Assembly: GCF_016653115.1 (NCBI RefSeq)
Contig: NZ_NHRX01000019.1
Location: 34,001-98,000 of the forward strand
DNA length: 64,000 nt
Reading direction: 5' to 3'
Source: Rhodocyclus purpureus
GTDB taxonomy: Bacteria > Pseudomonadota > Gammaproteobacteria > Burkholderiales > Rhodocyclaceae
The notes under the pieces were generated by a model that was not told the origin of the DNA, ran no database searches, and saw only the letters and a program-made list of their open reading frames with translations. Every line of letters starts with the position of its first letter. Position 1 is the first letter of the stretch. Both the position numbers and the translations under genes were made by a program. Positions 1 through 11,771 of this stretch are shown here, in pieces.

Positions 1-3000
1 TTCCCTCCGCGCCGTTCTTGCGCAGCTTGTCGAGGCGCAGCGCAGCCGCCTGCAGGTAGCGCTGGAAGTGCTGCAGGCGCTCGAACGGCGTATCGACGAC
101 GAAGCGCTTGCCGATCAGCCGGCCGATCTGGCGCTCGATGTCGGCGAGCACCGCCGCGTGCGTGCGGAAACCGGGCAGCTTCTTCGTCAGCGCCTGCCAG
201 TCGACCAGGATGCGCTCGACCAGCCGGCAGATCTCCTGCGCGAGCAGCCCGATCCGCTGCCTGGCGTCGGCGCAGCGCGCGGCGAAGGCGTCGGCGTCAT
301 TCGGCCAAGGCTCGCCGAGACAGGCGCGCGCGAAGCTCGTCTCGATCAGCTGCCGGCGCAACTCGTCCGCCGAGCCGAGCGACAGGTAGAGCATCCCCAT
401 CTGGGTGAGGTTCGGCAGGTTCTTCTCGAGGTACTTCACCTGCTCGCGGAAGTTCAGCATGAAGAGGCGCAGCAGCCCCTGCCGATGCACGCGCTTCGCT
501 TCCTCGGGCGAGTCGAACACGCGCAAGGAAACGCTGTCACCGTCGTCTTTGAGCGCCGGGTAACCGATCGCGCTCTGCCCGCCGGCGGCGACTTCCATGA
601 TCTCGGGCAGTTCGCCGAAGGTCCATGAGGTGAGCCCGGAATACGAGGGAGCGGCCGCAGCGCCGGCGAGCGGCGCCGCTGGCGGCGCCTCGTCCTTGAC
701 CGGCGCGGCGCCCTTGCCCGACCACTTGCTCTTCTTCTGCAGCGCTGCCACAGGCTCGGGCGCCTCGACCCGGCGCGCGAGGCTCGCCGCAGCCGCTGCG
801 GCGAACTCGGCGCGCGCTTCCTTTCCCCACTCGGCGCGCAGTTCGGCGAGGTGGCGACTCATCGCCAGCAGGCGGCCTTCGCGCGGGCCGCCGCAGGCCT
901 TGTACGCGGCCGGGCTCTCGTCGAGCGACTCGACCAGGCGGAAGTTCATGAACAGGTGCGCCGGCAGCGCGTCGACGCGGAAGGAATCGGGGGTCAGCGC
1001 CCAGCCGCGCGCGTTGAGCCCGCGTGTCTCATGGATGTAGGCGATCAAGGCGGCGAGCAGCGGCTCGTCCGACGGCGTCACCGCGGCGACGAAAGCGTCG
1101 GCGAACTCGGGCAGCGGCATCAGCTTCGCGCGGATCCTCTGCGGCAAGGTCTTGACGAGCTGCAGCACCTTCTCGCGCAGGAGTCCCGGCACCAGCCACT
1201 CGCAGCGCGTCGCCGGCAGGCGGTTCAGCTGCGCCAGCGGCAAGGACAGGGTGACGCCGTCGCGCGCGCTGCCCGGCTCGAACTGGTAGGAAAGCGGCAG
1301 CGACCAGGCCGCGGCACCGCTGCCGAACGAGAGGCGCGGCGGGAAGGCGTCGCTGGTGACGCCGGCGGCCTCGTGGCGCATCAGCTCGTCGCGCTCGAGG
1401 TGGAGGAGTTTCGGCTGTTCGCGCTCGGCCTCGCGCCGCCACTGCTCGAACGAGACCGCGTCGAATACCTCGGCCGGGATCACCCGGTCGTAGAAGGCGT
1501 GGATCAGCTCGTCGTCGACCAGCACGTCGGGGCGCCGCGACTTGTGTTCGAGCGCCTCGATCTCGTCGATCAGCGCGCGGTTGTGGCGATAGAAGCCCCA
1601 GCGCCGCGCGTACTCCTCGCTCACCTCGCCACCGACCAGGCCCTCGCGGATGAACAGCTCGCGCGCCATGGCTGGGTCGAGCGGCGCCAGCGCGACGCGG
1701 CGACGCGGCGTCACCACCAGCCCGTACAGCGTCGTGCGCTCGTAGGCGACCGCCTGCATCGCCTTCTTCTCCCAGTGCGGCTCGGAATGGCTGCGCTTGA
1801 TCAGGTGCGCGCCGACCTGTTCGAGCCAGTCGGGGTCGATGCGCGCGACGCAGCGCGCGTAGAGGCGGCTGGTTTCGGCGATCTCGGCGGCGGCGATCCA
1901 CTTGCCAGCCTTCTTCTGCAGGGGCGACCCCGGATGGACGAAGAAGCGGATGCCGCGCGCGCCGAGGTAGTGCGCAGCCTCTTCGGAACGACAGCCGATG
2001 TTGCCGAGCAGGCCGGAGAGCAGCGCGCGGTGCAGCATCGCGTAGCGCGCAGCTTCGGCGCCCGGCGTGAGCGGTGCGCGTTCGGGCAGCGACGAGACGA
2101 AGGCCGCAGGTGCTTCACTGGCAGGCGCGCGCTCGCCCCGGCGCGGCGCGCCCTTCTTCGCTTCAGCCCTGCCCTCGCCCGGACGCGCCAGCCAGCCGTG
2201 CTCGGCAGCGAGCGCGTGCAACTGGCCGTGCACGTCGAACCACTCGCGCATGCGCTGCGGCGACAGGAAGTTCTCCTGGCAGGCCTGCGCCAGCTTGCGC
2301 TGCGACTTCTTGTGCGCGAGCTCGCCCTCGTACCAGCGCCACAGCTTGAGCCAGGAGAGGAACTCGGACTTGTCGTCGGCGAAGCGCGCGTGCGCGGCGT
2401 CGGCGCTGCCCAGGCGCTCCTGCGGACGGTCGCGCGGGTCCTGCACGGTGAGCGCGGCGGCGATCACCAGCATCTCCTCGAGGCAGCCCTCGGCGCGCGC
2501 GGCGACGATCATCCTGGCGATGCGCGGGTCGAGCGGCAGGGCGGCGAGGATGCGGCCGATCTCGGTGAGGCTGCGCGCGTCGTTCACGGCGCCGAGTTCG
2601 GTAAGCAGCTGGTAGCCGTCGCTGATCGCCTTCCCCGGCGGCGCGTCGATGAACGGGAAGTCCTCGATGTCGCCGAGACGCAGGAGCTTCATGCGCAGGA
2701 TGACGCCGGCCAAGGACGAGCGCAGGATTTCCGGGTCGCCGAAGGCCGGCCGCGCGGCGAAGTCGGCCTCGTCGTAGAGGCGGATGCAGACGCCGGCGGC
2801 GACGCGGCCGCAACGCCCGGCGCGCTGGTTGGCGGCCGCCTGCGCGATCTTCTCGACGCGCAACTGCTCGACCTTGTTGCGGTACGAGTAGCGTTTCACG
2901 CGCGCGAGACCGCTGTCGACGACGTAGCGGATGCCGGGGACGGTGAGCGAGGTCTCGGCGACGTTGGTCGCGAGCACGATGCGCAAGCCGCCGTGGGGGC

Positions 3001-4171
3001 GGAAGATGCGCGACTGTTCCTCGGCCGACAGCCGCGCGAACAGCGGCAGGATCTCGGCGTGCGCGCCGGCGCCGCGGAAGGTGTGCTTGCGCAGCGCCTC
3101 GGCCGCGTCGCGGATCTCCCGCTCGCCGGGCAGGAAGACGAGGATGTCGCCGGGACCGTGGCGCAGGAGTTCGTCGCAGGCGTCGACGATCGCGTCGTAG
3201 AGGTCGCGCTCCGGGGCGGCGTTGGCCCGCGCCCGCGCAGCCACGTCGCGCGCCGGCGGCCGCGGCGTCGGGGCCATGGAAGAAGCGCTGGTAGCAGCTT
3301 CTTCGCCCGTCGCTTCACCGACATCATCGCCCGCTTCCTCGTCCTCGGCGAGCAGCGGCAGTTCATGCAGCGGCCGGTAGCGCAGCTCGACCGGATAGAG
3401 CCGCCCGGACACCTCGATCACGGGCGCCGGCCGCCCGGCGAGCGCGAAATGGCGTGCAAAACGCTCGGCGTCGATGGTCGCCGAGGTGATGACCACCTTG
3501 AGGTCGGGGCGCTTCGGAAGCAACTGGCGCAGGTAGCCGAGCAGGAAGTCGATGTTCAGGCTGCGCTCGTGCGCCTCGTCGATGATCAGCGTGTCGTATT
3601 TGGCGAGCAGCGGGTCGCCCTGCGTCTCGGCAAGCAGGATGCCGTCGGTCATCAGCTTGACGAAGGCGTTCGGCGAAGTGCGGTCGGTGAAGCGGATCTT
3701 GTAGCCGACCAGCGTCCCCGGCTCGCACGCGAGTTCCTGGCCGAGGCGGCTGGCGACCGCGCGCGCGGCGATCCGCCGCGGCTGCGTGTGGCCGATCAGC
3801 CCGCGCGTGCCGCGGCCGAGCGCGAGGCAGATCTTCGGCAACTGCGTCGTCTTGCCGGAACCGGTTTCGCCGCAGACGATCACCACCTGATGCGCGGCGA
3901 TCAGCGCGGCGATCTCGTCGCGACGGCCATTGACCGGCAGGTCTTCCGGAAAATCGGGCTTCGGCAGGCGCGCAACACGCGCGGCGACGGCAGCGCGCGA
4001 GCTGGCGAGCAACGCCTCGGCTTCGGCCACCAGCGCCGCCTTCTTCTCGCCGAAGGCATGGCGCGACTCGCGCGCCAGCTGGCGCAGCCGCGCCTGGTCG
4101 GCAGCGAGGCAGTCGGGAAAATCGGCGGCGCGCCGCGGCGCTTGGGGTGCAGTGCTCAAGCTTCTACCCAT
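1..4171 (-). CDS. hrpA: ATP-dependent RNA helicase HrpA, DEAH box (3' end beyond the window)
   Basis: About 1390 residues are present and the frame is still open at base 1, so the C-terminus is missing. Walker A (GETGSGKTTQ) lies at residues 101-110, DEAH near 198-201, and the SAT, NVAETSLTVPG and QRAGRCGRV helicase motifs follow in order. The long C-terminal region matches HrpA rather than the shorter HrpB. Compared with E. coli HrpA (recalled, about 1300 aa) there is an acidic/Ala-Pro-rich insertion between the two RecA-like domains around residues 260-300. HrpA unwinds RNA and has been linked to mRNA processing and ribosome-collision rescue. The ATG at 4171 is the first in-frame start; an upstream ATG at 4187 hits a stop after seven codons. 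Confidence 0.95.
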   Translation of the reverse strand, partial: MGRSLSTAPQAPRRAADFPDCLAADQARLRQLARESRHAFGEKKAALVAEAEALLASSRAAVAARVARLPKPDFPEDLPVNGRRDEIAALIAAHQVVIVCGETGSGKTTQLPKICLALGRGTRGLIGHTQPRRIAARAVASRLGQELACEPGTLVGYKIRFTDRTSPNAFVKLMTDGILLAETQGDPLLAKYDTLIIDEAHERSLNIDFLLGYLRQLLPKRPDLKVVITSATIDAERFARHFALAGRPAPVIEVSGRLYPVELRYRPLHELPLLAEDEEAGDDVGEATGEEAATSASSMAPTPRPPARDVAARARANAAPERDLYDAIVDACDELLRHGPGDILVFLPGEREIRDAAEALRKHTFRGAGAHAEILPLFARLSAEEQSRIFRPHGGLRIVLATNVAETSLTVPGIRYVVDSGLARVKRYSYRNKVEQLRVEKIAQAAANQRAGRCGRVAAGVCIRLYDEADFAARPAFGDPEILRSSLAGVILRMKLLRLGDIEDFPFIDAPPGKAISDGYQLLTELGAVNDARSLTEIGRILAALPLDPRIARMIVAARAEGCLEEMLVIAAALTVQDPRDRPQERLGSADAAHARFADDKSEFLSWLKLWRWYEGELAHKKSQRKLAQACQENFLSPQRMREWFDVHGQLHALAAEHGWLARPGEGRAEAKKGAPRRGERAPASEAPAAFVSSLPERAPLTPGAEAARYAMLHRALLSGLLGNIGCRSEEAAHYLGARGIRFFVHPGSPLQKKAGKWIAAAEIAETSRLYARCVARIDPDWLEQVGAHLIKRSHSEPHWEKKAMQAVAYERTTLYGLVVTPRRRVALAPLDPAMARELFIREGLVGGEVSEEYARRWGFYRHNRALIDEIEALEHKSRRPDVLVDDELIHAFYDRVIPAEVFDAVSFEQWRREAEREQPKLLHLERDELMRHEAAGVTSDAFPPRLSFGSGAAAWSLPLSYQFEPGSARDGVTLSLPLAQLNRLPATRCEWLVPGLLREKVLQLVKTLPQRIRAKLMPLPEFADAFVAAVTPSDEPLLAALIAYIHETRGLNARGWALTPDSFRVDALPAHLFMNFRLVESLDESPAAYKACGGPREGRLLAMSRHLAELRAEWGKEARAEFAAAAAASLARRVEAPEPVAALQKKSKWSGKGAAPVKDEAPPAAPLAGAAAAPSYSGLTSWTFGELPEIMEVAAGGQSAIGYPALKDDGDSVSLRVFDSPEEAKRVHRQGLLRLFMLNFREQVKYLEKNLPNLTQMGMLYLSLGSADELRRQLIETSFARACLGEPWPNDADAFAARCADARQRIGLLAQEICRLVERILVDWQALTKKLPGFRTHAAVLADIERQIGRLIGKRFVVDTPFERLQHFQRYLQAAALRLDKLRKNGAEG

Positions 4172-4207
4172 CGAAGAAAACGTTCATCCTTGAAACTTCT
4201 TTTCAGC

Positions 4208-4313
4208 CACGAAAGACACGAAATAAAACAGAGGATGCAGTCGTTCAAGGTGAAATCCATCGGGCCATGCCCGGCGCCACCTCAGCCCATGCATGCTTTC
4301 GTGTCTTTTCGTG
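4208..4313. repeat. Widely spaced inverted repeat between crcB and hrpA
   Basis: CACGAAAGACACGAAA (4208-4223) is mirrored by TTTCGTGTCTTTTCGTG (4297-4313), which is its reverse complement apart from one extra T. A further CCTTTCGT follows. The arms are about 73 bp apart in the 205-bp space between two minus-strand genes. From memory, similar cacgaaagacacgaaa-type strings are dispersed in many proteobacterial genomes. No gene is visible between the arms. Confidence 0.5.
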
Positions 4314-4376
4314 CCTTTCGTAGCCAACTGCCTTTTCCAGATTCATTCGCAGCGGGGGCGCAGGCTGCACCGCGGC

Positions 4377-4766
4377 CTACGACCAGATCCGCTGCGCGCC
4401 GACCGAAACGAGCCCGAGCCAGGTCATCGTCAGCGAGCCGACGACATGCAGGCCGGCCGCCGCCAGCGCCCAGCCCAACTGTCCGGCGAGCAGGCGTTCG
4501 ACGACCTCGGCGGAAAAGGTCGAGAAGGTGGTCAGCCCGCCGAGAAAGCCGGTGATCACGAACAGCTTCAACTCGGGCGGCAGGTCGGCCGCATGATGAA
4601 AGACGCCGAGCGCGACGCCGATCAGGTAGCCGCCGACCAGGTTGGCGGCGAGCGTCCCCAGCGGCAACGCCAGCAGCAGCGGATTCAGCGCGAGGCCGAG
4701 CAGCCAGCGCGTCCACGCACCGAGCGCGGCGCCGACGCCGATCACCGCGAATGCCAGCAGGTTCAT
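4377..4766 (-). CDS. crcB: Fluoride ion channel CrcB/FluC
   Basis: This 129-residue protein has four hydrophobic segments, the usual size and topology for Fluc dual-topology dimers. Family signatures present are the early [19 protein letters not shown], and [13 protein letters not shown], which contains the TTFSTF region lining the fluoride pore. It exports fluoride from the cytoplasm. The ATG at 4766 is preceded by GGAG at good spacing; a longer frame starting at 4790 has no better site. No fluoride riboswitch was recognised upstream. It lies upstream of hrpA on the same strand, 205 bp away, so cotranscription is possible but not shown. Confidence 0.93.
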   Translation of the reverse strand: MNLLAFAVIGVGAALGAWTRWLLGLALNPLLLALPLGTLAANLVGGYLIGVALGVFHHAADLPPELKLFVITGFLGGLTTFSTFSAEVVERLLAGQLGWALAAAGLHVVGSLTMTWLGLVSVGAQRIWS

Positions 4767-5052
4767 GCTCGCTCCTTCGTGCCGCCGCATTCAGCGCGGC
4801 GAACTGCGCAAAACATGATTTTACCTTTTTCCGGAACCTGCCCTTGCCGTCGTCAAAGTTCGCACCGGAAAGCTGGTCCCGGTCAGCCACGCGGCCGGAG
4901 TGCTCATTCGACGCAGCGAGCGTGAGCCTCTGCCTGCGGCCGGTAGCATGTGCCGTCAGCGCCAAGCTGCCATTCAGCAGGCTTAGCCACTCCGCTCGTC
5001 GTCGCTCCTGGTGCCGAGATCCTGTTTTTGCGGGAGCCGGAGCGCCTCCGGC

Positions 5053-6027
5053 TCACGGGACAGCGCGCGCCACGTCGATGCCCTCGCCCCCTGGCGCGGT
5101 CTGCGCCAGCAGGGCCGCGCGGGTGACCGGGCTCTCCAGGCGATTGAGCCACCACTGCAGCGCCCGCCCCTGTCTTCCTCGCTCGCTACTGCGCCACACA
5201 TAGGTGACCTGGATTCCGGGAATCGGGCGCGCGACTTGCCGGGTCACGAGCTGTCCCAGATCGATGTAGGGCTGCGCAATGCAGGTCGGCAGGAAGCCGG
5301 CGCCCACGCCCTTGATCTGCGCCGACAGCATCATCGACATGTCGGTCACCGTGAGCACGTCCTGGCCGGCCTGCAGCCCCATCGCGATCCCTTCGGCGAG
5401 CCGCGCCGAATCGGCAATCGACACCGCGCGATGCTTGCGCAAGTCCGCGTCCGACAAGGGCTCGGCGGCGTGCGTCAGCGGATGACGGGGCGACATGGCG
5501 AAGACGTGCTGCAAGGTACCGAGCACTTCCCGCTGCACGCCCGTGGTCGCACTCGTTTCCACGACGACGCCCAGGGCGAGATCGGCTTCGCCGGAGGTCA
5601 CCGCTTCCAGGGTGCCGGTCAGCGTTTCCGTGCGCAGGCGGAGCCGGGTCGGCGGGTTCAGCTGGAAAAACAGCTCGCAGAGTTCCGTGATCGTGGGGCG
5701 GTCGATGATGCAGTCCACGGCAATCGTGAATTCCGGCTCCCACCCGGTCGCCACCCGCTTCACCCGGTTGGCGATGGCGTCGATATCCGCCAGGAAGCAA
5801 CTGCCCTCGCGCAGCAGTTCCTCCGCGGCCTCGGTCGGCCGGGCCTTGCGCGAACTCCGGTCGAAGAGCAGGACATCGAGCGCCTCCTCGATCTGGCGTA
5901 CCCGGTAGGTGAGGGCACTGGGCACCATGTTGAGGGCGCGTGCCGCCGCCGCAAAGCTTCCGGTCTCGGCGATCACCTGCAACATGGAGAAGGCGGCCGG
6001 AGTCAGGACATCGCGTGGAGTGAGCAT
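5053..6027 (-). CDS. LysR-family transcriptional regulator
   Basis: The 324-residue protein has an N-terminal winged helix-turn-helix (residues about 10-65: AAFSMLQVIAETGSFAAAARAL followed by VPSALTYRVRQIEEAL, in two adjoining parts). A periplasmic-binding-protein-like effector domain follows. The N-terminus is typical of the YafC/PerR-like branch, but the effector cannot be deduced. It is transcribed divergently from the isochorismatase-fold gene at 6179 across a 151-bp gap, so it probably controls that gene and itself. The start at 6027 has GAGG a few bases upstream. A perfect 9-bp-arm hairpin (5034-5054) overlaps its stop codon but lacks a U-tract. Confidence 0.9.
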   Translation of the reverse strand: MLTPRDVLTPAAFSMLQVIAETGSFAAAARALNMVPSALTYRVRQIEEALDVLLFDRSSRKARPTEAAEELLREGSCFLADIDAIANRVKRVATGWEPEFTIAVDCIIDRPTITELCELFFQLNPPTRLRLRTETLTGTLEAVTSGEADLALGVVVETSATTGVQREVLGTLQHVFAMSPRHPLTHAAEPLSDADLRKHRAVSIADSARLAEGIAMGLQAGQDVLTVTDMSMMLSAQIKGVGAGFLPTCIAQPYIDLGQLVTRQVARPIPGIQVTYVWRSSERGRQGRALQWWLNRLESPVTRAALLAQTAPGGEGIDVARAVP

Positions 6028-6178
6028 GAGAAGCCTCGTCGTTCAGTATTTTTGAAGAGTATCGTCAAAGCAGCAGAACCATCAAGCCAGCCCGCCGCCG
6101 CATACTTCGTCCCGTCACCACAACGCCTGGCCCGGACCAGCGTTCTGGAGTTCATCCACCAGACGAAGGAGTCTTACC
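6028..6178. promoter_or_regulatory. Divergent LysR/hydrolase regulatory region with candidate LysR box
   Basis: This gap separates the LysR gene from its divergent neighbour. It contains the interrupted palindrome TTGA-N9-TCAA at 6052-6068, within an AT-richer patch that also fits the T-N11-A logic of LysR boxes. The position, 25 bp from the LysR start codon, suits autoregulation plus activation of the divergent gene. This rests on position and symmetry alone. No confident -35/-10 pair was picked. Confidence 0.4.
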
Positions 6179-6892
6179 TTGAACCTCAAGAATCTCATCA
6201 AAGCGGCATTGCCCTTCATGCTCGCCCTCTCGATCATGCCCCAGGCTAACGCCGCACCGCCGTCGGACAAGTTGCTGACGCCGACCAACCACACCCTCAT
6301 CCTGATCGATCACCAGCCGCAGATGGCGTTCGCGACGCGTTCCATCGACATCGCCGAACTGCGCAACAACGTCACCGGCCTGGCCAAGGCGGCGGCGGTC
6401 TTCAAGGTCCCGACCATCCTGACCACGGTGGCGGAAAAGTCCTTCAGCGGCCCGATCTTCCCGGAACTGCAGGCCGTCTTCCCGAAGCAGAAGCCGATCG
6501 ACCGCACCACCATGAATACCTGGGAAGACCAGCGCGTGGTCGATGAAGTCAAGAAGCACGGCCGCAAGAAGGTGGTCATGGCCGCCCTGTGGACCGAAGT
6601 CTGCCTGCTTGAACCCGTGCTCTCCGCCATCGACCAGGGCTACGACGTGTACATCGTCACCGATGCCTCCGGCGGCGTGAGCAAGGAAGCCCATGACATG
6701 TCCGTGCAGCGCATGATCCAGGCCGGCGCGCAGCCCGTCACCTGGTTGCAGTACATGCTCGAACTGCAGCGTGACTGGGCGCGTGGCGAAACCTACATGC
6801 CGGTCATGAAGATCGCCACCGAGCACGCGGGTGGCTACGGTCTCGGCGTCATCTACGCCCAGGAAATGTTCCAGGCGAAGGAAGGCAAGTAA
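6179..6892 (+). CDS. Exported isochorismatase-fold (YcaC-like) hydrolase
   Basis: The 237-residue protein starts at a TTG, supported by GAAGGAG eight bases upstream. The first ~26 residues form a signal peptide (KNLIKAALPFMLALSIMPQANA), so the enzyme is probably periplasmic, which is unusual for this cytoplasmic family. The Cys-hydrolase core is clear: D44 in LILIDHQPQM, R109 in IDRTTMNTW and C142 in LWTEVCL, spaced as in YcaC. The substrate is unknown; YcaC-type proteins are amidohydrolase-like. It is divergent from a LysR regulator and followed by a terminator-like hairpin and a cytochrome c gene. Confidence 0.88.
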   Translation: MNLKNLIKAALPFMLALSIMPQANAAPPSDKLLTPTNHTLILIDHQPQMAFATRSIDIAELRNNVTGLAKAAAVFKVPTILTTVAEKSFSGPIFPELQAVFPKQKPIDRTTMNTWEDQRVVDEVKKHGRKKVVMAALWTEVCLLEPVLSAIDQGYDVYIVTDASGGVSKEAHDMSVQRMIQAGAQPVTWLQYMLELQRDWARGETYMPVMKIATEHAGGYGLGVIYAQEMFQAKEGK

Positions 6893-6910
6893 GTCCCCCA
6901 CTGAAACACA

Positions 6911-6938
6911 GGCGCCCCTGCGGGGGCGTCCGCCTTTT
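6911..6938 (+). terminator. Rho-independent-type terminator after the isochorismatase-fold gene
   Basis: The stem CGCCCC-TGC-GGGGCG (6913-6928) is followed closely by GCCTTTTGC. It lies 20 bp past the stop codon at 6892 and before the cytochrome c start at 6953. The stem is strong and the T-run short, so termination may be partial. Confidence 0.55.
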
Positions 6939-6952
6939 GCGAAGAAAGTCTC

Positions 6953-7345
6953 ATGCCTGCGCGCTTGGCCGCTATCGTCCTTCCCGTGCCGCCCGTCCGT
7001 CGAGTTCGTCCTGTTCGTCGACTCGCTACGCTGGCCCTGCTTGGCCTTCCGGCCCTGCTCGCCCTGCTGCCATCCCTCTCGCTGGCCGCCGACGCAGCGC
7101 CGGGCGAGGAGGGACGCCGCGTCTATGAATCGGTTTGCAGCGCCTGCCATGCCCCGCAGAACGTCATGGTCAGTTCGCCCAAGGCCGGTGACGCCGTCGC
7201 CTGGCGGCAGCGCCTGGCGAAAGGCCTTCCGGCCACGGTCGATAACGCGGTGAACGGCCTGGGCGCGATGCCGCCCAAAGGCGGCGCCAGCGAGTTGTCC
7301 CGCGAGCAGATCCGGCAGGCCATCCTGTACATGAGTACTCCCTGA
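6953..7345 (+). CDS. Small mono-haem c-type cytochrome (c5-like)
   Basis: The 130-residue protein has an Arg-rich N-terminus and a hydrophobic stretch (about residues 24-46) that acts as signal peptide or anchor. The haem-binding CSACH (C62, C65, H66) follows, and GAMPPKGG supplies the likely axial Met. The C-terminal helix ([11 protein letters not shown]) matches the short cytochrome c5/c553 fold. It should be a periplasmic electron carrier. It sits between a periplasmic hydrolase and an FMN azoreductase, which suggests a redox role, but its partner is not visible. Confidence 0.85.
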   Translation: MPARLAAIVLPVPPVRRVRPVRRLATLALLGLPALLALLPSLSLAADAAPGEEGRRVYESVCSACHAPQNVMVSSPKAGDAVAWRQRLAKGLPATVDNAVNGLGAMPPKGGASELSREQIRQAILYMSTP

Positions 7346-7412
7346 CTCGCGCAGCGGCGAGGGCGTGCCCCTGCCTACTCTGCCTCCTATTCATTCCTGG
7401 AAAAAAACGATC

Positions 7413-10293
<2,881 letters not shown>

Positions 10294-10300
10294 TATCGTC

Positions 10301-10331
10301 GGGCGAGGGGTCACTGTCCGTCCTCTCGCCC
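10301..10331 (+). terminator. Stem-loop after katG
   Basis: GGGCGAGGGG (10301-10310) and CCTCTCGCCC (10322-10331) pair at nine of ten positions around an 11-nt loop, 8 bp beyond the katG stop. The following bases are AAAG, not a T-run, so it is a weak candidate for intrinsic termination or an mRNA-stabilising hairpin. The rest of the gap to 10577 holds no recognisable gene. Confidence 0.4.
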
Positions 10332-10577
10332 AAAGATGAAGCGCATGGTGTCAGGTCCGGCAATGCGACGTCAGCGTTTGTCGGGCAGAGCCACCATCTC
10401 GGCGACGGCGCGCGGAATGGTCACCCGACGCGGCGATGCGAACACTGACACCGGCCGCACGCCGGATTGCTGCCGACGTGCTGCCTGCTCCGACACCGCC
10501 ACTCGTGCACTCCGGGTGGCTGCTTGCTTGAGCAACGGAGCCGCATTCCGAAGCATCGACAGCCTCAAGAAAGAACC

Positions 10578-11531
10578 GTGGATATCACCCAGATCAGCCA
10601 GACGCTGCGCGACGACGCGCTAGTAATCGTGTTCACGAACGTCCTGATGCAACAGCTCGGATTGCCGGTACCGGCAGTCCCGACGCTACTCCTCGCGGGC
10701 AGCCTGGCCGCGAGTTCAAGTTCCCTCGGCCAGATGTTGGCGGCCGCCATGGTCGCCTCGGTCGTCGCTGACTGGCTCTGGTACTGGTCGGGCCGTGTCT
10801 TTGGCTACAAGGTCCTGGCGGGACTGTGCAAGCTGTCGATCAATCCCTCTTCGTGTGTGAGCCAGACCGAGGCTCGCTTCATGCGCTGGGGTCTTCCCTC
10901 AGTGGTCGTCGCCAAGTTCATCCCCGGCTTTTCGACCGTTGCGCCCCCCATAGCGGGAGCGATGCGCATGAGTCAGCCCGGCTTCCTCGTTGCGGCAGGC
11001 ATCGGTGCCGGCTTGTGGGCGGGGCTGGCGCTCTGTGTAGGGTGGCTGATGCAGGATACCGTGCAGTCCGTCATCGTCGTGCTCGAGGCGCATGTCGGCA
11101 GAGTCCTCACCGTCGCGATCCTGCTTCTCGCGTGCTGGCTTGGCTGGAAAATCTGGCGGAAATATCGATTCACCCAGTCCATTGGGATCCCGCACATCAC
11201 GCCGGATGAATTGCTTGCCGTCCTTGATGGCGAAAGTCCCCCGCTGATACTTGATCTGCGCGGCGCGACGCTGATCGCCGAAACGGGGCCGATCCCGGAC
11301 GCACGGATCACCACACAGGCTTCGTTACTGGAGACGGTGAGCGCATGGCCGAAGGAGCACCCCATCGTGACCTTGTGCGCCTGTCCGCAGGACGCCAGCG
11401 CAATCCAGGCGGCACGGGCGCTGCTGCGCGCAGGTTACGTATCTGCCAGGCCACTGAAAGGGGGGTATGAGGGATGGATCGCCTCCACCCAACGGCCCCT
11501 CTCTGCCACATCGTGCCCGAGCAAGGCCTGA
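10578..11531 (+). CDS. DedA-family membrane protein fused to a C-terminal rhodanese domain
   Basis: The 317-residue protein has a DedA/VTT (SNARE-associated) part in residues about 1-195: FGYKVLAGLC, then KFIPGFSTVAPPIAGAMRM, the family's conserved re-entrant/amphipathic segment, and several transmembrane helices. From about residue 210 a soluble rhodanese-like domain follows (ITPDELLAVL, LILDLRG, GGYEGW). Its loop VTLCACPQDAS supplies a candidate active-site Cys. DedA proteins act in lipid carrier flipping and membrane homeostasis. The GTG at 10578 follows AAGAAAG and starts MDITQISQTL; the longer frame from 10467 adds non-homologous sequence. Confidence 0.85.
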   Translation: MDITQISQTLRDDALVIVFTNVLMQQLGLPVPAVPTLLLAGSLAASSSSLGQMLAAAMVASVVADWLWYWSGRVFGYKVLAGLCKLSINPSSCVSQTEARFMRWGLPSVVVAKFIPGFSTVAPPIAGAMRMSQPGFLVAAGIGAGLWAGLALCVGWLMQDTVQSVIVVLEAHVGRVLTVAILLLACWLGWKIWRKYRFTQSIGIPHITPDELLAVLDGESPPLILDLRGATLIAETGPIPDARITTQASLLETVSAWPKEHPIVTLCACPQDASAIQAARALLRAGYVSARPLKGGYEGWIASTQRPLSATSCPSKA

Positions 11532-11771
11532 ACTCCCGAAGATCCGGCGCGTGACGACCGGGCGCCGCCTCTGCGCTTGCCGCGACCGCAAAACTGTCTG
11601 CATCGGCCACCCGCATGAACGAGATCATGGCGTCGAGACGGCTCATTGTTGCTCTAACAGCAACTATCAATTACTCATTGTCCTCTATTTAAGCTCATTG
11701 GAGATATCTAAATTTCGGTCATCGCCAAGCTTCGACGGCAGTGCGCCTGAGCTGTCTCAACATCCGAGGAT
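11532..11771 (+). promoter_or_regulatory. AT-rich leader upstream of pirin
   Basis: Bases about 11645-11725 are markedly AT-rich for this window, with runs such as CAATTACTCATTG and CTATTTAAGC just before the pirin gene. This suits a promoter or regulator-binding region. No specific operator was recognised and no small gene is visible. Confidence 0.35.

Noticed and set aside
851..4555. A 1234-codon open frame on the plus strand across the hrpA region
   Set aside because: It is the antisense shadow of hrpA. Its translation is low-complexity Arg/Ala/Val/Gln/Glu without any domain, whereas the minus-strand frame has every HrpA motif. GC-rich codon bias explains the lack of stops.
4791..5052. 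Possible fluoride riboswitch upstream of crcB
   Set aside because: I looked for the conserved fluoride aptamer pattern (GGNGAUGG...CCGCC-like) upstream of the crcB start and did not find a convincing match.
5034..5054. Intrinsic terminator for the LysR gene
   Set aside because: The 9-bp stem GAGCCGGAG-CGC-CTCCGGCTC is perfect, but on the minus strand it is followed by CCCGCAAAAACAGG, i.e. an A-tract instead of U-tract, and it overlaps the stop codon.
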